Origin: Rothia sp. (in: high G+C Gram-positive bacteria) | GTDB lineage: Bacteria; Actinomycetota; Actinomycetes; Actinomycetales; Micrococcaceae | Direction of reading: 5' to 3' | DNA: 64,000 nucleotides | Assembly: GCA_030529845.1 (NCBI GenBank) | Contig: JAUMWB010000004.1 | Coordinates: 45,609-109,608, forward strand | Shown: positions 17,751 through 25,813 of the stretch, piece after piece | Position numbering within the stretch: position 1 is the first letter of the stretch | Layout of the letters: each line of letters starts with the position of its first letter | Translations under genes and position numbers: made by a program | The notes under the pieces: model-generated | Database searches by the model: none | What the model was told of the DNA's origin: nothing | What the model saw: the letters and a program-made list of their open reading frames with translations, nothing else

Positions 17751-18473
17751 ATGGCAGAAGCCGTCAACACCCCGCACATCGCCCCCAACGGCGCTGAAAT
17801 TGCCGAAACCATCCTGCTGCCCGGCGACCCGCTGCGCGCCAAGTTCATCGCCGATACCTACCTTGAGAACGTCGTGCAGTTCAACACCGTGCGCAACATG
17901 TTCGGATTCACCGGCGACTACAAGGGCCAGCGCATTTCCGTCATGGGCACCGGCATGGGCATCCCGTCGGCTAGCCTCTACGCCCACGAGCTCATTCACA
18001 CCTTTGGCGTGAAGAACCTGATCCGTATCGGCACCTGCGGCGGCATGGCAGAGGGTCTGGACCTCTTCGACCTGGTCGTCGCCTCAGCAGCTTCAACCGA
18101 CTCTAACTTCATGCACCACTACAAGCTCCCCGGCACCTTTGCCCCCACCGCGTCCTGGCCCCTGCTATCTGCTGTGGCCAAGGAGGCCGAGGCCCAGGGC
18201 AAGACCCTCAACGTAGGTAATGTGCTGTCGTCCGATGTCTTCTATCGCTCTGACTTCTCCGACGCCTCTAAGTGGGCTGAGATGGGCGTGCTGGCTGTTG
18301 AGATGGAAACCGCCGGTATCTACGCTGTTGCGGCTGCCGCTGGCGTGCAGGCCCTGTCGGTCTTCACCGTCTCTGACCACCTCTTCAAGGGGATTGAGAC
18401 CACCGCCGAGCAACGCCAGACCGCTTTCACCGACATGATGGAGCTCGTCCTGCCCGTCGCTGCCAGCCTCTAA
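17751..18473 (+). CDS. deoD: Purine nucleoside phosphorylase, DeoD type
   Basis: Phosphorolyses purine (deoxy)nucleosides to base and (deoxy)ribose-1-phosphate. The 240-residue length fits the hexameric trimeric-fold type. Visible are TILLPGDPLRAKFIADTYL near 20-38 (phosphate-binding Arg), VMGTGMGIPSASLYAHEL, RIGTCGGM, and the ribose/base-site EMETAGIYAVAA plus VSDHLFKG (Asp-20x equivalent). A GAGAG-type ribosome site precedes the ATG. It stands alone on the plus strand and ends in a convergent hairpin shared with higA. Confidence 0.96.
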   Translation: MAEAVNTPHIAPNGAEIAETILLPGDPLRAKFIADTYLENVVQFNTVRNMFGFTGDYKGQRISVMGTGMGIPSASLYAHELIHTFGVKNLIRIGTCGGMAEGLDLFDLVVASAASTDSNFMHHYKLPGTFAPTASWPLLSAVAKEAEAQGKTLNVGNVLSSDVFYRSDFSDASKWAEMGVLAVEMETAGIYAVAAAAGVQALSVFTVSDHLFKGIETTAEQRQTAFTDMMELVLPVAASL

Positions 18474-18483
18474 ATTTTCTGTT

Positions 18484-18540
18484 AGGACGCACGCTCCCCG
18501 CTCCCCTGCCCAGGGCAGGAGGGCGGGGCGTGGGCGTCCT
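18484..18540. terminator. Convergent hairpin between deoD and higA, arms ending AGGACGC/GCGTCCT
   Basis: AGGACGC (18484-18490) pairs with GCGTCCT (18534-18540). Inner complementary blocks are CCCCGC/GCGGGG and CTGCCC/GGGCAG. It lies 10 bp after the deoD stop and 5 bp before the higA stop, so it can serve both convergent genes. There is no long T-run. Confidence 0.6.
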
Positions 18541-18545
18541 CGTCT

Positions 18546-18845
18546 CTAGGCAGCGTTCAATGGAACGATAGATGCCAAAGTCTCAGCTTTTGTTTCTTCA
18601 AGCGTATCTAGCTCATACCGGGCCTGTAGATTGAGCCAAAACTCAGCGCTCGTGCCAAAATAACGAGACAGCCGGGCCGCTGTATCAGCTGTTACTGCTC
18701 GCCTACCATGCACAATGTCGTTAATCCGACGTGGCGAGACTCCTATGGCTCGGGCGACTTGGTTCTGACTCACACTCAGGGGTTCCATAAAATCTTCGAG
18801 GAGAACCTCCCCGGGGTGTACCGGAGGCAAACTAATGGTAATCAA
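18546..18845 (-). CDS. higA: HigA-type antitoxin (XRE family)
   Basis: Antitoxin and likely autorepressor of the adjacent toxin. Translation from TTG at 18845 gives 99 residues starting (M)ITISLPPVHPGEVLLEDFMEPL, the classical HigA/VapI start, followed by helix-turn-helix SVSQNQVARAIGVSPRRINDIVHGRRAVTADTAARLSRYFG and a C-terminal acidic tail. TTG is chosen because GAAGGAG lies 9 nt upstream and the family normally begins close to LPPxHPGE; the open frame continues to 18905. The gene overlaps the 3' end of higB by 14 bases, so toxin and antitoxin are translationally coupled, toxin first as usual for higBA. Confidence 0.85.
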   Translation of the reverse strand: MITISLPPVHPGEVLLEDFMEPLSVSQNQVARAIGVSPRRINDIVHGRRAVTADTAARLSRYFGTSAEFWLNLQARYELDTLEETKAETLASIVPLNAA

Positions 18846-19113
18846 CGATTTCAACTCCTTCGGGTCCTGCATGAGTCCAGGTAAAACAGATTCTCCATTG
18901 ATCATTAATTCTTATACTATGTTGCCCAGCCCTATCACCTTTGAGAGCTTCCAGACGGTTACCCGGGGGCACCCTCAAGTCATTGAGTGATGTAGCGGCG
19001 TCCAATAATCTCAGTTTCCTTAGAGCAACTCGTTCAATGCGCGTGTCAAAAACGGGAACCCGCTGGCGCTGGGCTAGCTTCTCCGTGTTTCGATCTGCGA
19101 AAGATTGAATCAT
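18832..19113 (-). CDS. higB: HigB/RelE-type toxin
   Basis: A 93-residue protein of the RelE/HigB ribosome-dependent mRNA interferase family (family knowledge). The sequence starts MIQSFADRNTEKLAQRQRV, typical of HigB ('IxSFxdkxtexl'), has KLRLLDAATSLNDLRVPPGNRLEALKGDRAGQHSIRINDQWRICFTW with the conserved basic residues, and ends VEIVDYH, the family's C-terminal DYH. All hallmarks are intact, so the system may be active. It overlaps higA. An inverted repeat ATAACG-AGAGA-CGTTAT sits 11 bp upstream. Confidence 0.9.
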   Translation of the reverse strand: MIQSFADRNTEKLAQRQRVPVFDTRIERVALRKLRLLDAATSLNDLRVPPGNRLEALKGDRAGQHSIRINDQWRICFTWTHAGPEGVEIVDYH

Positions 19114-19124
19114 AGCTCCAGGCC

Positions 19125-19141
19125 ATAACGAGAGACGTTAT
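19125..19141. promoter_or_regulatory. Inverted repeat upstream of higB, candidate HigA operator
   Basis: ATAACG-AGAGA-CGTTAT, 6-bp arms and 5-nt spacer, 11 bp before the higB ATG. HigA proteins usually repress their own promoter through such palindromes; assignment is inference from position. Confidence 0.45.
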
Positions 19142-19196
19142 AGCTCAATAGGTAGGCTGGCTTAAACCCGTTTTTCACGCCAACGAACCGAAAGTT

Positions 19197-19214
19197 TATC
19201 GACTATAGTCGATA
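19197..19214. promoter_or_regulatory. Perfect 18-bp palindrome between higB and hrpA
   Basis: TATCGACTATAGTCGATA is its own reverse complement. It lies 63 bp before the hrpA ATG and 83 bp before higB on the divergent side. It could be an operator for either gene. No matching regulator is identifiable. Confidence 0.5.
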
Positions 19215-19277
19215 GGCTTCACGCGCCCAGTGAAACCTGCCCCGTAGCAGCTGCTCTGCCCTAAAATAGAGGGCAGT

Positions 19278-22200
19278 ATGTCTAGTTCAGATTCTTCCCG
19301 CACCCCCGCCCCCTCGTTGTCTGCCATCGCCGCTGCCATGCACGGCGCGGGCGTCCGCGCTTCCGAGCCCACCGAACCCCAGCCTGCCAAAAAGCGCAGT
19401 GACAGGGGGAAGCAGGCGTCCGGATCTCGTGAAGGGAAGGACGCTCCTGCCCGCTCCCAGCGTCGGGGCCGGGGCTCCCACCCCCGAGGCAAGCAGGGGC
19501 AGAAGAAGCAGAACCAGCCCCGCCGCCCCTACACCCCGCTGATTCCCGAGAAAATCACCTACCCAGAAGCCCTGCCCGTCTCAGCCCGCAGGGACGACAT
19601 CATGGCCGCGATTCGTGATAACCAGGTCACCATCGTCGCCGGTGAAACCGGCTCCGGTAAGACCACCCAGCTGCCTAAGATGCTCCTGGAACTGGGTCTG
19701 GCTGAAAAGGGCATGATTGGCCACACCCAGCCCCGCCGTCTGGCTGCCCGTTCGGTGGCAGAACGCATCGCCGAAGAACTGGGCCAGAAGATCGGTGAGA
19801 CGGTCGGCTACCAAGTGCGCTTTACCTCCGAGGTGGGCGAGGGCTCCGCTATCAAGCTCATGACCGACGGTATTTTGCTGGCCGAAATCCAAAACGATCG
19901 GTTGCTGCGCCAGTACTCGGCCATCATCATTGACGAGGCCCACGAGCGCTCCCTCAACATTGACTTTATCCTGGGCTACCTCAAGCGCATTATGCCCCAG
20001 CGCCCCGACCTGAAAATCGTCATCACCTCAGCCACCATCGACCCCGAGCGCTTTGCCCGCCACTTCTCCCCCAGCTTCGTGCCCGGTATCGGCATTGTCG
20101 ATGACAGCCTCAGTGCCGAAGAAAAAGAAATCGCCGAAGCCACCTTGCCCGACGATGCCCCGCCTATCATCGAGGTCTCCGGGCGTACCTACCCGGTTGA
20201 AATCCGCTACCGCCCCCTGAGCGAACCCCGCACCGGCGACGGCGGGGAGGACGAGGCGGACGCCGGTGACGGCCTTGAGGACGACGACCGCGACCCCATC
20301 GAGGGCGTGCTCGACGCTATCCGGGAACTAGCCGAAGAGCCCGCAGGCGACATCCTGATTTTCTTCTCCGGCGAGCGTGAAATCCGCGATGCAGCCGACG
20401 CGATTGAGGATATGGTGCGCTCTACCCGGCGCCTAGCCGATTACGAGGTGCTGCCCCTTTACGCCCGCCTGTCCATGGCTGAGCAGCACAAGGTCTTTAA
20501 GCCCGGCGGCCGCCCCCGCATCGTGCTGGCCACCAACGTGGCAGAAACCTCCCTGACCGTGCCGGGTATCAAGTACGTGATCGATACCGGCACCGCCCGT
20601 ATCTCCCGCTATTCTGCCCGCACCAAGGTGCAGCGCCTACCCATCGAACGCATCTCCCAGGCCTCAGCCAACCAGCGCTCAGGCCGCTGTGGCCGTGTCT
20701 CAGACGGTATCGCCATCCGCCTCTACTCCGAAGAGGACTTTGCGGCCCGGGCCGAGTTCACCGACCCCGAGATTCTGCGCACCAACCTGGCGGCTGTCAT
20801 TTTGCAGATGACAGCCATCGGTGTGGTCAAGTCCCCCGCAGACATCGAAAAGTTCCCCTTCGTGCAGCCGCCCGAAACCCGCGCCATCAACGACGGCGTC
20901 AACCTGCTACGTGAGCTTGGGGCGCTTGCTACCCCCGGTAGAGACGGTGCGGACGCCCGCACCCACGAATCGCGCGGAACAACAGGCGGTAGAGGGGGGC
21001 GGCGTCCGTCCTCACCGCTGACGGCTGCCGGACGGGCTATGGCGGCCCTGCCTGTTGACCCCCGCCTGGCCCGCATGATTGTTGAGGGCTCTAAACGCGG
21101 GGTTGCCAAGGAAATTATGGTGCTGGCTGCTGCCCTGACCATTCAGGACCCCCGCGAGCGCCCTGCCGAGCACCGGGGTGAGGCAGACTCCCTGCACGCC
21201 CGCTATAAGGATGAGAAGTCAGACTTCACCTCCTATCTTCTGCTGTGGCAGTACATCAATGAGAAGCAGGCAGAGCTGTCATCGAGTCAGTTCCGCAAGA
21301 TGTGCCACAGGGAGTACCTGAACTTCCTGCGGATTCGGGAGTGGCAGGATCTCTTCGCCCAGCTGCGGGAAATTGGCCGGTCAGCCGGGATCACGGTAGA
21401 GGGCGGGCGTGAGATTGCCCCGGCTGCTAGTGAGACCGAGGTGCATAAGTCCCTGCTCTCTGGTCTGCTGTCGCATATCGGCATGCAAGATGAGCAGAAC
21501 CGCCACGAGTACCGGGGGGCCCGCGGCACCCGTTTTGCAATTTTCCCCGGTTCTGCCCTCTTCAAGAAGAACCCGGTCTGGCTGGTTTCAGCCGAGCTGG
21601 TGGAGACATCCCGCCTCTGGGCGCGGGTGAATGCCCAGATTGAGCCCGAGTGGGTTGATGAGCTAGCTGGCCCCTTGCTCAAGCATTCCTACTCTGACCC
21701 GCACTGGTCGTCCCGTCAGGGCTCTGTGCTAGCCCACGAGAAGGTCACCCTCTTCGGTCTACCTGTCATCGCTGACCGCCGCATCCAGTACTGGCGGGTT
21801 GACCCGGTAGCTGCCCGCGAAATCTTTATTCAGTCTGCCCTGGTAGAGGGTGACTGGCAGACCCGTCACCGCTTCTTTGCCCGCAATCAGAAGGCTCTGG
21901 CTGAGGTTGAGGAGCTTGAAGCCCGCCTGCGCCGCCGCGACCTGCGCGTGGACGACGCTGTTCTCTTTGACTTCTACAACGCCCGCATACCCGAACACGT
22001 CGTCTCTGAACGCCACTTTGACCGCTGGTGGAAGGATGAGCGCCGGGTCAACGAGCACCTGCTCGATTTCACCCCCGAGAACCTGATTGACGAAGAGGCC
22101 GCCGATTACGACGAATCTCTCTTCCCCCGCACCTGGATAGCCCGCACCTCCGGCGGAGAACTTACCCTGGACCTGCGCTACGAGTACGCCCCCACCGTGC

Positions 22201-23714
22201 AGATTGGCGGGGTGCGCTCCTCCCAGACGCAGACGGACGGCATCGCGGTGCAGGTTCCGGTGCTCTTCTTAGGCCAGCTTGAACCGGCTCCTTTCCAGTG
22301 GCTGATTCCGGGTCTGCGGGAGGAACTGGTGACGGCCCTCATCAAGTCCCTGCCCAAGCAGATTCGCAAGAACTTTGTTCCGGCACCGGACGTTGCCCGT
22401 CAGGCCGTTGAGAAACTCAACGCCGACTACTCCCCCGCTACCGACTCGCTCACCGAGTCCCTGGCCCTGGTACTGCGCCGCCTGCGCGGGCACGTGGTAG
22501 ACCCGGCCGAGTTTAATTGGGAGGCTGTGCCCGAGCACCTGCGCTTTACCTTCCAGGTACGCAACCACCAGAACAAGATTCTGGGTGAGGGTAAGGACCT
22601 GGTTGAACTCCAGGGAGTCCTACACGCTGAGATTCGCTCCGCCCTTGCAGCATCACTCGGGGCTAGCCCCGAGACCATGGGCAAGATGGCGGCTATCGCT
22701 GCGGGCAAGAAAAAGGATAAGGACGCCCGCGGCGGCTCTGCTCTTTCTGCTGCTCCCAGCGGCACTGGGAGCCGGGGTGCAGGTGTCAAGGTGGCACAGG
22801 CGTCCGCCCCGGTGGGCCCCGGCAGCAAGGCTGTGCGGGAGGTTTCAGGGCTGATCGACTGGCCGGAGCAGGATCTACCCCGCAAGGTCGAGCGCGTCAT
22901 TGCTACCCAGACGGTGGCGGGCTACCCGGCCCTCGTCGATGAGGGGACGTCTGTTGCTGTGCGAATCTTCCCCACCGAAGCTGAAGCTACCCGGGCCCAG
23001 CGCGGGGGCGTCATCCGCCTGCTCAAGCTCAACACCCCCTCACCTGAGCGCTACGTTTCTGAGCACCTGAATAACCGGGAAAAACTGGTCTTCACCCAGA
23101 ACCCCCACGGGTCAATTGACTCCTTGATTAGTGACTGTACGGTCGCGGCAATCGACCAGCTCACCCCAGCTACCCCGCCCTTTAGCCGGGAGGCCTACAC
23201 CGCCCTGTATAACAGCGTGCGGGCTGAGCTCATTGACACGGTCTTTGTGATCACCAAGCTGGTAGCCGATATTCTCTCTGAGACGGCTAAGGTACAGAAG
23301 CTCATTAAGAAATCGACCTCGCTGGCGGTTATTCACGCCATGAGCGATATGAAGAGCCAGCTGGAGAACCTGGTTTACCCGGGCTTTGTGGCGTCCACCG
23401 GTGCGATGCAGCTGCACCATTTGCCCCGCTATCTCAAGGCGATATCCAAGCGTATTGAGAAGCTGGGGCCGAACGTCAACCGGGATAACCAGCTCATGCT
23501 GACCGTACAGGAACTTGAGGACGCCTACGATAAGGCTGTGCAGTCCCTGCCAGGTGGCGTGAGCCCAACTCCCGAGTTAGAGCAGGTGGGCTGGATGATT
23601 GAAGAGCTTCGCGTGAGCTTCTTCGCCCAGGAACTGGGCACGGCCTACACCGTCAGTGAAAAGCGGGTGGGTAAGGCCCTGCGCGAGGCCCTGGAGGCTA
23701 TCAAGAACTCCTAG
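19278..23714 (+). CDS. hrpA: ATP-dependent RNA helicase HrpA (DEAH box)
   Basis: A 1478-residue DEAH helicase. The first ~95 residues are a basic, Pro/Gly-rich tail. Then motif I GETGSGKTTQLPK (about 125-137), Ia TQPRRLAARSVAERIAEE, motif II IIIDEAHERS, motif III VITSATID, motif V ATNVAETSLTVPGI, and motif VI QRSGRCGR. HA2 and OB-fold regions follow, then the long C-terminal DUF3418 region characteristic of bacterial HrpA. There is a linker of low complexity near residues 550-575 (RGTTGGRGGRRPSSP) and another near 1145-1185. The role in related bacteria is resolving stalled ribosomes or mRNA processing. The length exceeds the ~1300 norm because of these linkers. Confidence 0.95.
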   Translation: MSSSDSSRTPAPSLSAIAAAMHGAGVRASEPTEPQPAKKRSDRGKQASGSREGKDAPARSQRRGRGSHPRGKQGQKKQNQPRRPYTPLIPEKITYPEALPVSARRDDIMAAIRDNQVTIVAGETGSGKTTQLPKMLLELGLAEKGMIGHTQPRRLAARSVAERIAEELGQKIGETVGYQVRFTSEVGEGSAIKLMTDGILLAEIQNDRLLRQYSAIIIDEAHERSLNIDFILGYLKRIMPQRPDLKIVITSATIDPERFARHFSPSFVPGIGIVDDSLSAEEKEIAEATLPDDAPPIIEVSGRTYPVEIRYRPLSEPRTGDGGEDEADAGDGLEDDDRDPIEGVLDAIRELAEEPAGDILIFFSGEREIRDAADAIEDMVRSTRRLADYEVLPLYARLSMAEQHKVFKPGGRPRIVLATNVAETSLTVPGIKYVIDTGTARISRYSARTKVQRLPIERISQASANQRSGRCGRVSDGIAIRLYSEEDFAARAEFTDPEILRTNLAAVILQMTAIGVVKSPADIEKFPFVQPPETRAINDGVNLLRELGALATPGRDGADARTHESRGTTGGRGGRRPSSPLTAAGRAMAALPVDPRLARMIVEGSKRGVAKEIMVLAAALTIQDPRERPAEHRGEADSLHARYKDEKSDFTSYLLLWQYINEKQAELSSSQFRKMCHREYLNFLRIREWQDLFAQLREIGRSAGITVEGGREIAPAASETEVHKSLLSGLLSHIGMQDEQNRHEYRGARGTRFAIFPGSALFKKNPVWLVSAELVETSRLWARVNAQIEPEWVDELAGPLLKHSYSDPHWSSRQGSVLAHEKVTLFGLPVIADRRIQYWRVDPVAAREIFIQSALVEGDWQTRHRFFARNQKALAEVEELEARLRRRDLRVDDAVLFDFYNARIPEHVVSERHFDRWWKDERRVNEHLLDFTPENLIDEEAADYDESLFPRTWIARTSGGELTLDLRYEYAPTVQIGGVRSSQTQTDGIAVQVPVLFLGQLEPAPFQWLIPGLREELVTALIKSLPKQIRKNFVPAPDVARQAVEKLNADYSPATDSLTESLALVLRRLRGHVVDPAEFNWEAVPEHLRFTFQVRNHQNKILGEGKDLVELQGVLHAEIRSALAASLGASPETMGKMAAIAAGKKKDKDARGGSALSAAPSGTGSRGAGVKVAQASAPVGPGSKAVREVSGLIDWPEQDLPRKVERVIATQTVAGYPALVDEGTSVAVRIFPTEAEATRAQRGGVIRLLKLNTPSPERYVSEHLNNREKLVFTQNPHGSIDSLISDCTVAAIDQLTPATPPFSREAYTALYNSVRAELIDTVFVITKLVADILSETAKVQKLIKKSTSLAVIHAMSDMKSQLENLVYPGFVASTGAMQLHHLPRYLKAISKRIEKLGPNVNRDNQLMLTVQELEDAYDKAVQSLPGGVSPTPELEQVGWMIEELRVSFFAQELGTAYTVSEKRVGKALREALEAIKNS

Positions 23715-23734
23715 GCCCGCCCGTCCCTATCCTA

Positions 23735-23798
23735 GGTACCATCTAAATGAGAAAAACCCACAAACTAGGTGGGTTTTTCTCATTTAGATGGTCTTTTC
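23735..23798. repeat. 64-bp palindromic element A (terminator-like), left border of the XRE cassette
   Basis: GGTACC...CTTTTC containing a 24-bp perfect stem (23738-23761 with 23769-23792, loop AAACTAG). The stem includes GAAAAACCCAC/GTGGGTTTTTC and so is a bidirectional terminator for hrpA and the cassette. Element B at 24616-24679 matches its reverse complement in 58 of 64 positions (my alignment), with covarying stem changes. Confidence 0.85.
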
Positions 23799-23806
23799 CC
23801 TACGAT

Positions 23807-24013
23807 CTAGCTGTTCTCGGGTGCGTGGGGGAAGAAAATATCCTCAATCCGGCAGCTGAAGACTTCAGCCAGCTGGAAGGCTAGGGGCAGGGAGGGGTCA
23901 AAGCGCCCTTTTTCAATTGAGATAACGGTCTGACGCGACACTCCGAGCACGTCGGCGAGCTGCTGCTGAGAGTAGCCCCGTTCAGCGCGCAGTTCTTTGA
24001 GCTGGTTCTGCAC
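23807..24013 (-). CDS. Small XRE-family helix-turn-helix regulator
   Basis: 68 residues, essentially one HTH_3 domain: LKELRAERGYSQQQLADVLGVSRQTVISIEKGRFDPSLPLAFQLAEVFSCRIEDIFFP. This is the short single-domain type often paired with a small membrane protein gene. It starts 3 bp after the upstream membrane-protein gene ends, so both are on one mRNA. It is likely to bind the TGTAAAG-CTTTACA repeat at the head of the operon (inference). The gene lies between two mirrored palindromes. Confidence 0.9.
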   Translation of the reverse strand: MQNQLKELRAERGYSQQQLADVLGVSRQTVISIEKGRFDPSLPLAFQLAEVFSCRIEDIFFPHAPENS

Positions 24014-24016
24014 AGG

Positions 24017-24478
24017 CTATGCACCCTTACGCTTGTAGACCTGGTAGCTCACCAGGAAGACCAATATGGCCAGCACGGTGACGGACGTCAGCAGAAGAGA
24101 CGGCGATACCTGCCAGTCAAAGATAGCGAAAGCCCCGGCTCCCAGCCCCATCGCTGCAATCATGAGGTGAAAGGTAGTTTCTGCTGCCTTTCCGTACCAG
24201 TAGTTTTCGACGCTGGCTTCTGGGTTGTGAGTAGCTCCTTTGATGGTGTTTCGATCAACCAAAACGGCCCAGAAGGTGGCGGCTAGCGCCGGAATAAAAG
24301 CCAACGAGGCAACCGGCACCCACCACCAGGTGACCTGCTCAGAACGAAGCGTGATAATACCCCAGGCCAGAAGTTGAGCCAGTAATGCTCCACCCAGAAT
24401 GCTGACGAGCAGCAGCGTTGTCTGGCTGCCGCCAAAACGAGAACGACCCCAGGTACTTTGAGGCTTATGAGTGGTCAT
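24017..24478 (-). CDS. Four-span membrane protein paired with XRE regulator
   Basis: 153 residues, polar N-terminus of ~20 residues, then four hydrophobic segments (about 21-42, 54-74, 105-122, 128-145) and a basic end YKRKGA. Resembles the DUF-type multispan proteins encoded next to YozG-like XRE regulators; I do not assign a function. The ATG at 24478 has AAGGAG 6 nt upstream. The promoter and an operator-like repeat lie directly upstream. Confidence 0.75.
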   Translation of the reverse strand: MTTHKPQSTWGRSRFGGSQTTLLLVSILGGALLAQLLAWGIITLRSEQVTWWWVPVASLAFIPALAATFWAVLVDRNTIKGATHNPEASVENYWYGKAAETTFHLMIAAMGLGAGAFAIFDWQVSPSLLLTSVTVLAILVFLVSYQVYKRKGA

Positions 24479-24490
24479 GTCAACTCCTTA

Positions 24491-24508
24491 TGTAAAGGCT
24501 GCTTTACA
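24491..24508. promoter_or_regulatory. Inverted repeat TGTAAAG-N4-CTTTACA, candidate operator of the cassette
   Basis: 7-bp perfect arms separated by GCTG, lying between the -10 element and the ribosome site of the membrane-protein gene. Binding there by the co-encoded XRE protein would give autorepression. Inference from geometry. Confidence 0.55.
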
Positions 24509-24525
24509 GATGATGTGAAATAAAC

Positions 24526-24553
24526 TTTATATCTAGGTTTCTAGGCATGTCAA
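24526..24553 (-). promoter_or_regulatory. Consensus sigma-70-type promoter of the XRE/membrane cassette
   Basis: On the minus strand TTGACA (24553-24548), 16-nt spacer, TATAAA (24531-24526). Unusually close to consensus for this GC-rich genome, and located inside the palindrome-bounded segment. Confidence 0.7.
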
Positions 24554-24615
24554 GCACACTTTACTTATATTTTGAACGACAAACCGCACACCACAGACAC
24601 TCAGCCACTACACCA

Positions 24616-24679
24616 GAAAAGACCATCTACATCAGAAAAACCCACCTCGTTGGTGGGTTTTTCTGATGTAGATGGTACC
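24616..24679. repeat. 64-bp palindromic element B (terminator-like), right border of the XRE cassette
   Basis: GAAAAGACC...GGTACC containing a 25-bp perfect stem (24622-24646 with 24652-24676, loop TCGTT). It is the mirror-orientation copy of element A, with six differences that mostly occur as paired changes preserving the stem. It also serves as a terminator for the HIT gene, whose stop is 13 bp away. Confidence 0.85.
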
Positions 24680-24691
24680 TACCCGACGGGG

Positions 24692-25117
24692 CTAGGAAGC
24701 GACCGAGTCGCCGTAGCCCAATTCGGTCAGGGCTGCCCGCAGCTTTTCAGCAGCCTCATCCATAGCAGCGGCATCGGGGTTACGGTTAGCCTGCTCGAAG
24801 GTGAACTCGCTCTGGTCAACAGCGGGCCAGACATGAAGATGGGTATGGGGCACATCAAAACCGGCAATAATCATGCCCACGCGGGTGGGCTCAAAAGCCT
24901 TCATCAGACCCTTCGACACCTTTTGGGCAACGGCAAAGAGGTGGGCAGAAAGTTCCTCGGGCAGGTCAACCCAGTGGTCAATTTCAGCCTTGGGAACGAT
25001 CAAGGTATGGCCGTACTGGAAGGGCTCGATGGTCAAGAAGGCAACTGCCTGCTCGTCCTCCCAGATAAAACGGCCAGGAAGTTCGCGGTTAATAATCTTG
25101 GTAAAAACAGTGCTCAT
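24692..25117 (-). CDS. HIT family protein (histidine triad nucleotide hydrolase)
   Basis: 141 residues. FTKIINRELPGRFIWEDEQAVAFL at the N-terminus, GHTLIVPKAEIDHW in the middle, and the triad VPHTHLHVWP (HxHxHxx) near residue 101. HINT/FHIT-like proteins hydrolyse nucleoside phosphoramidates or dinucleotides; the exact substrate is not deducible. ATG at 25117 follows 5 bp after the MBL-fold gene stop, so both genes form an operon. Confidence 0.92.
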   Translation of the reverse strand: MSTVFTKIINRELPGRFIWEDEQAVAFLTIEPFQYGHTLIVPKAEIDHWVDLPEELSAHLFAVAQKVSKGLMKAFEPTRVGMIIAGFDVPHTHLHVWPAVDQSEFTFEQANRNPDAAAMDEAAEKLRAALTELGYGDSVAS

Positions 25118-25122
25118 GGGGC

Positions 25123-25779
25123 TTACTCCTCAATCTCTACAGAATCACCGGGGGCCAGATACTCAAAAGCGGTGCCATACTTCTTACCAAAGTTGGTCGC
25201 ATGGCCAACGATCATATTCCGGCCGCTATCAGCCAGCAGGGAATCGTGAATCTGGAAGGCCCGTGGGGCGCGAACAGCGATGATGAAGTCGATGACCTCC
25301 TGGATCTTATTCCAGGGGGCATGAATGGGCACTAGCAGGGTTTTCACCTCAATGCCGTGGGGCACCACAAAAGAATCACCGGGGTGGAAGAGGTTATCGT
25401 CAATCAGGTAGCCCACATTATCGATGACCGGTAGCAGGGGGTGGATGACAGCGTGGTTACCACCGAAGGTCTTAATGGAGAAGGACGAGAGAGCCAGCTC
25501 CCCGTCCGCCTCAACAGTTTTAGCAAGAGCCTCAGGCAGGGCATCTAGCACGGCATCAATCACAGCAGCCGGGGCATGAATCGTCACATCCGGGTGCTCT
25601 CGTAAGAAGGCGATGACCTTACCTTCATCGAAGTGATCGGGGTGCACGTGGGTCACCAGAATATGGTTGGCTCCATTCAGTGCCTGCTCGACCTCAGAGA
25701 AGTTTCCGGGGTCGAGCACCAGCACTGCATCGTCCTTTTCAAGCCTGATGCAGGAGTGGGTGTATTTTGTAAGTTTCAT
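25123..25779 (-). CDS. MBL-fold metal-dependent hydrolase
   Basis: Metallo-beta-lactamase fold protein of about 218 residues from ATG at 25779 (MKLTKYTHSCIRLEKDD); the frame stays open to 25806, but the family starts at MKLTKY-type sequences. The metal motif HxHxDH is in ILVTHVHPDHFDEG, followed by GGNHAVIHPLLP and GDSFVVPHGIEV. This is the UlaG-like/YtkL-type branch. Substrate unknown. It is co-transcribed with the HIT gene downstream. Confidence 0.85.
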   Translation of the reverse strand: MKLTKYTHSCIRLEKDDAVLVLDPGNFSEVEQALNGANHILVTHVHPDHFDEGKVIAFLREHPDVTIHAPAAVIDAVLDALPEALAKTVEADGELALSSFSIKTFGGNHAVIHPLLPVIDNVGYLIDDNLFHPGDSFVVPHGIEVKTLLVPIHAPWNKIQEVIDFIIAVRAPRAFQIHDSLLADSGRNMIVGHATNFGKKYGTAFEYLAPGDSVEIEE

Positions 25780-25813
25780 ACCTACCACCCTAGTAGCTCC
25801 CACCACAGTCCGA

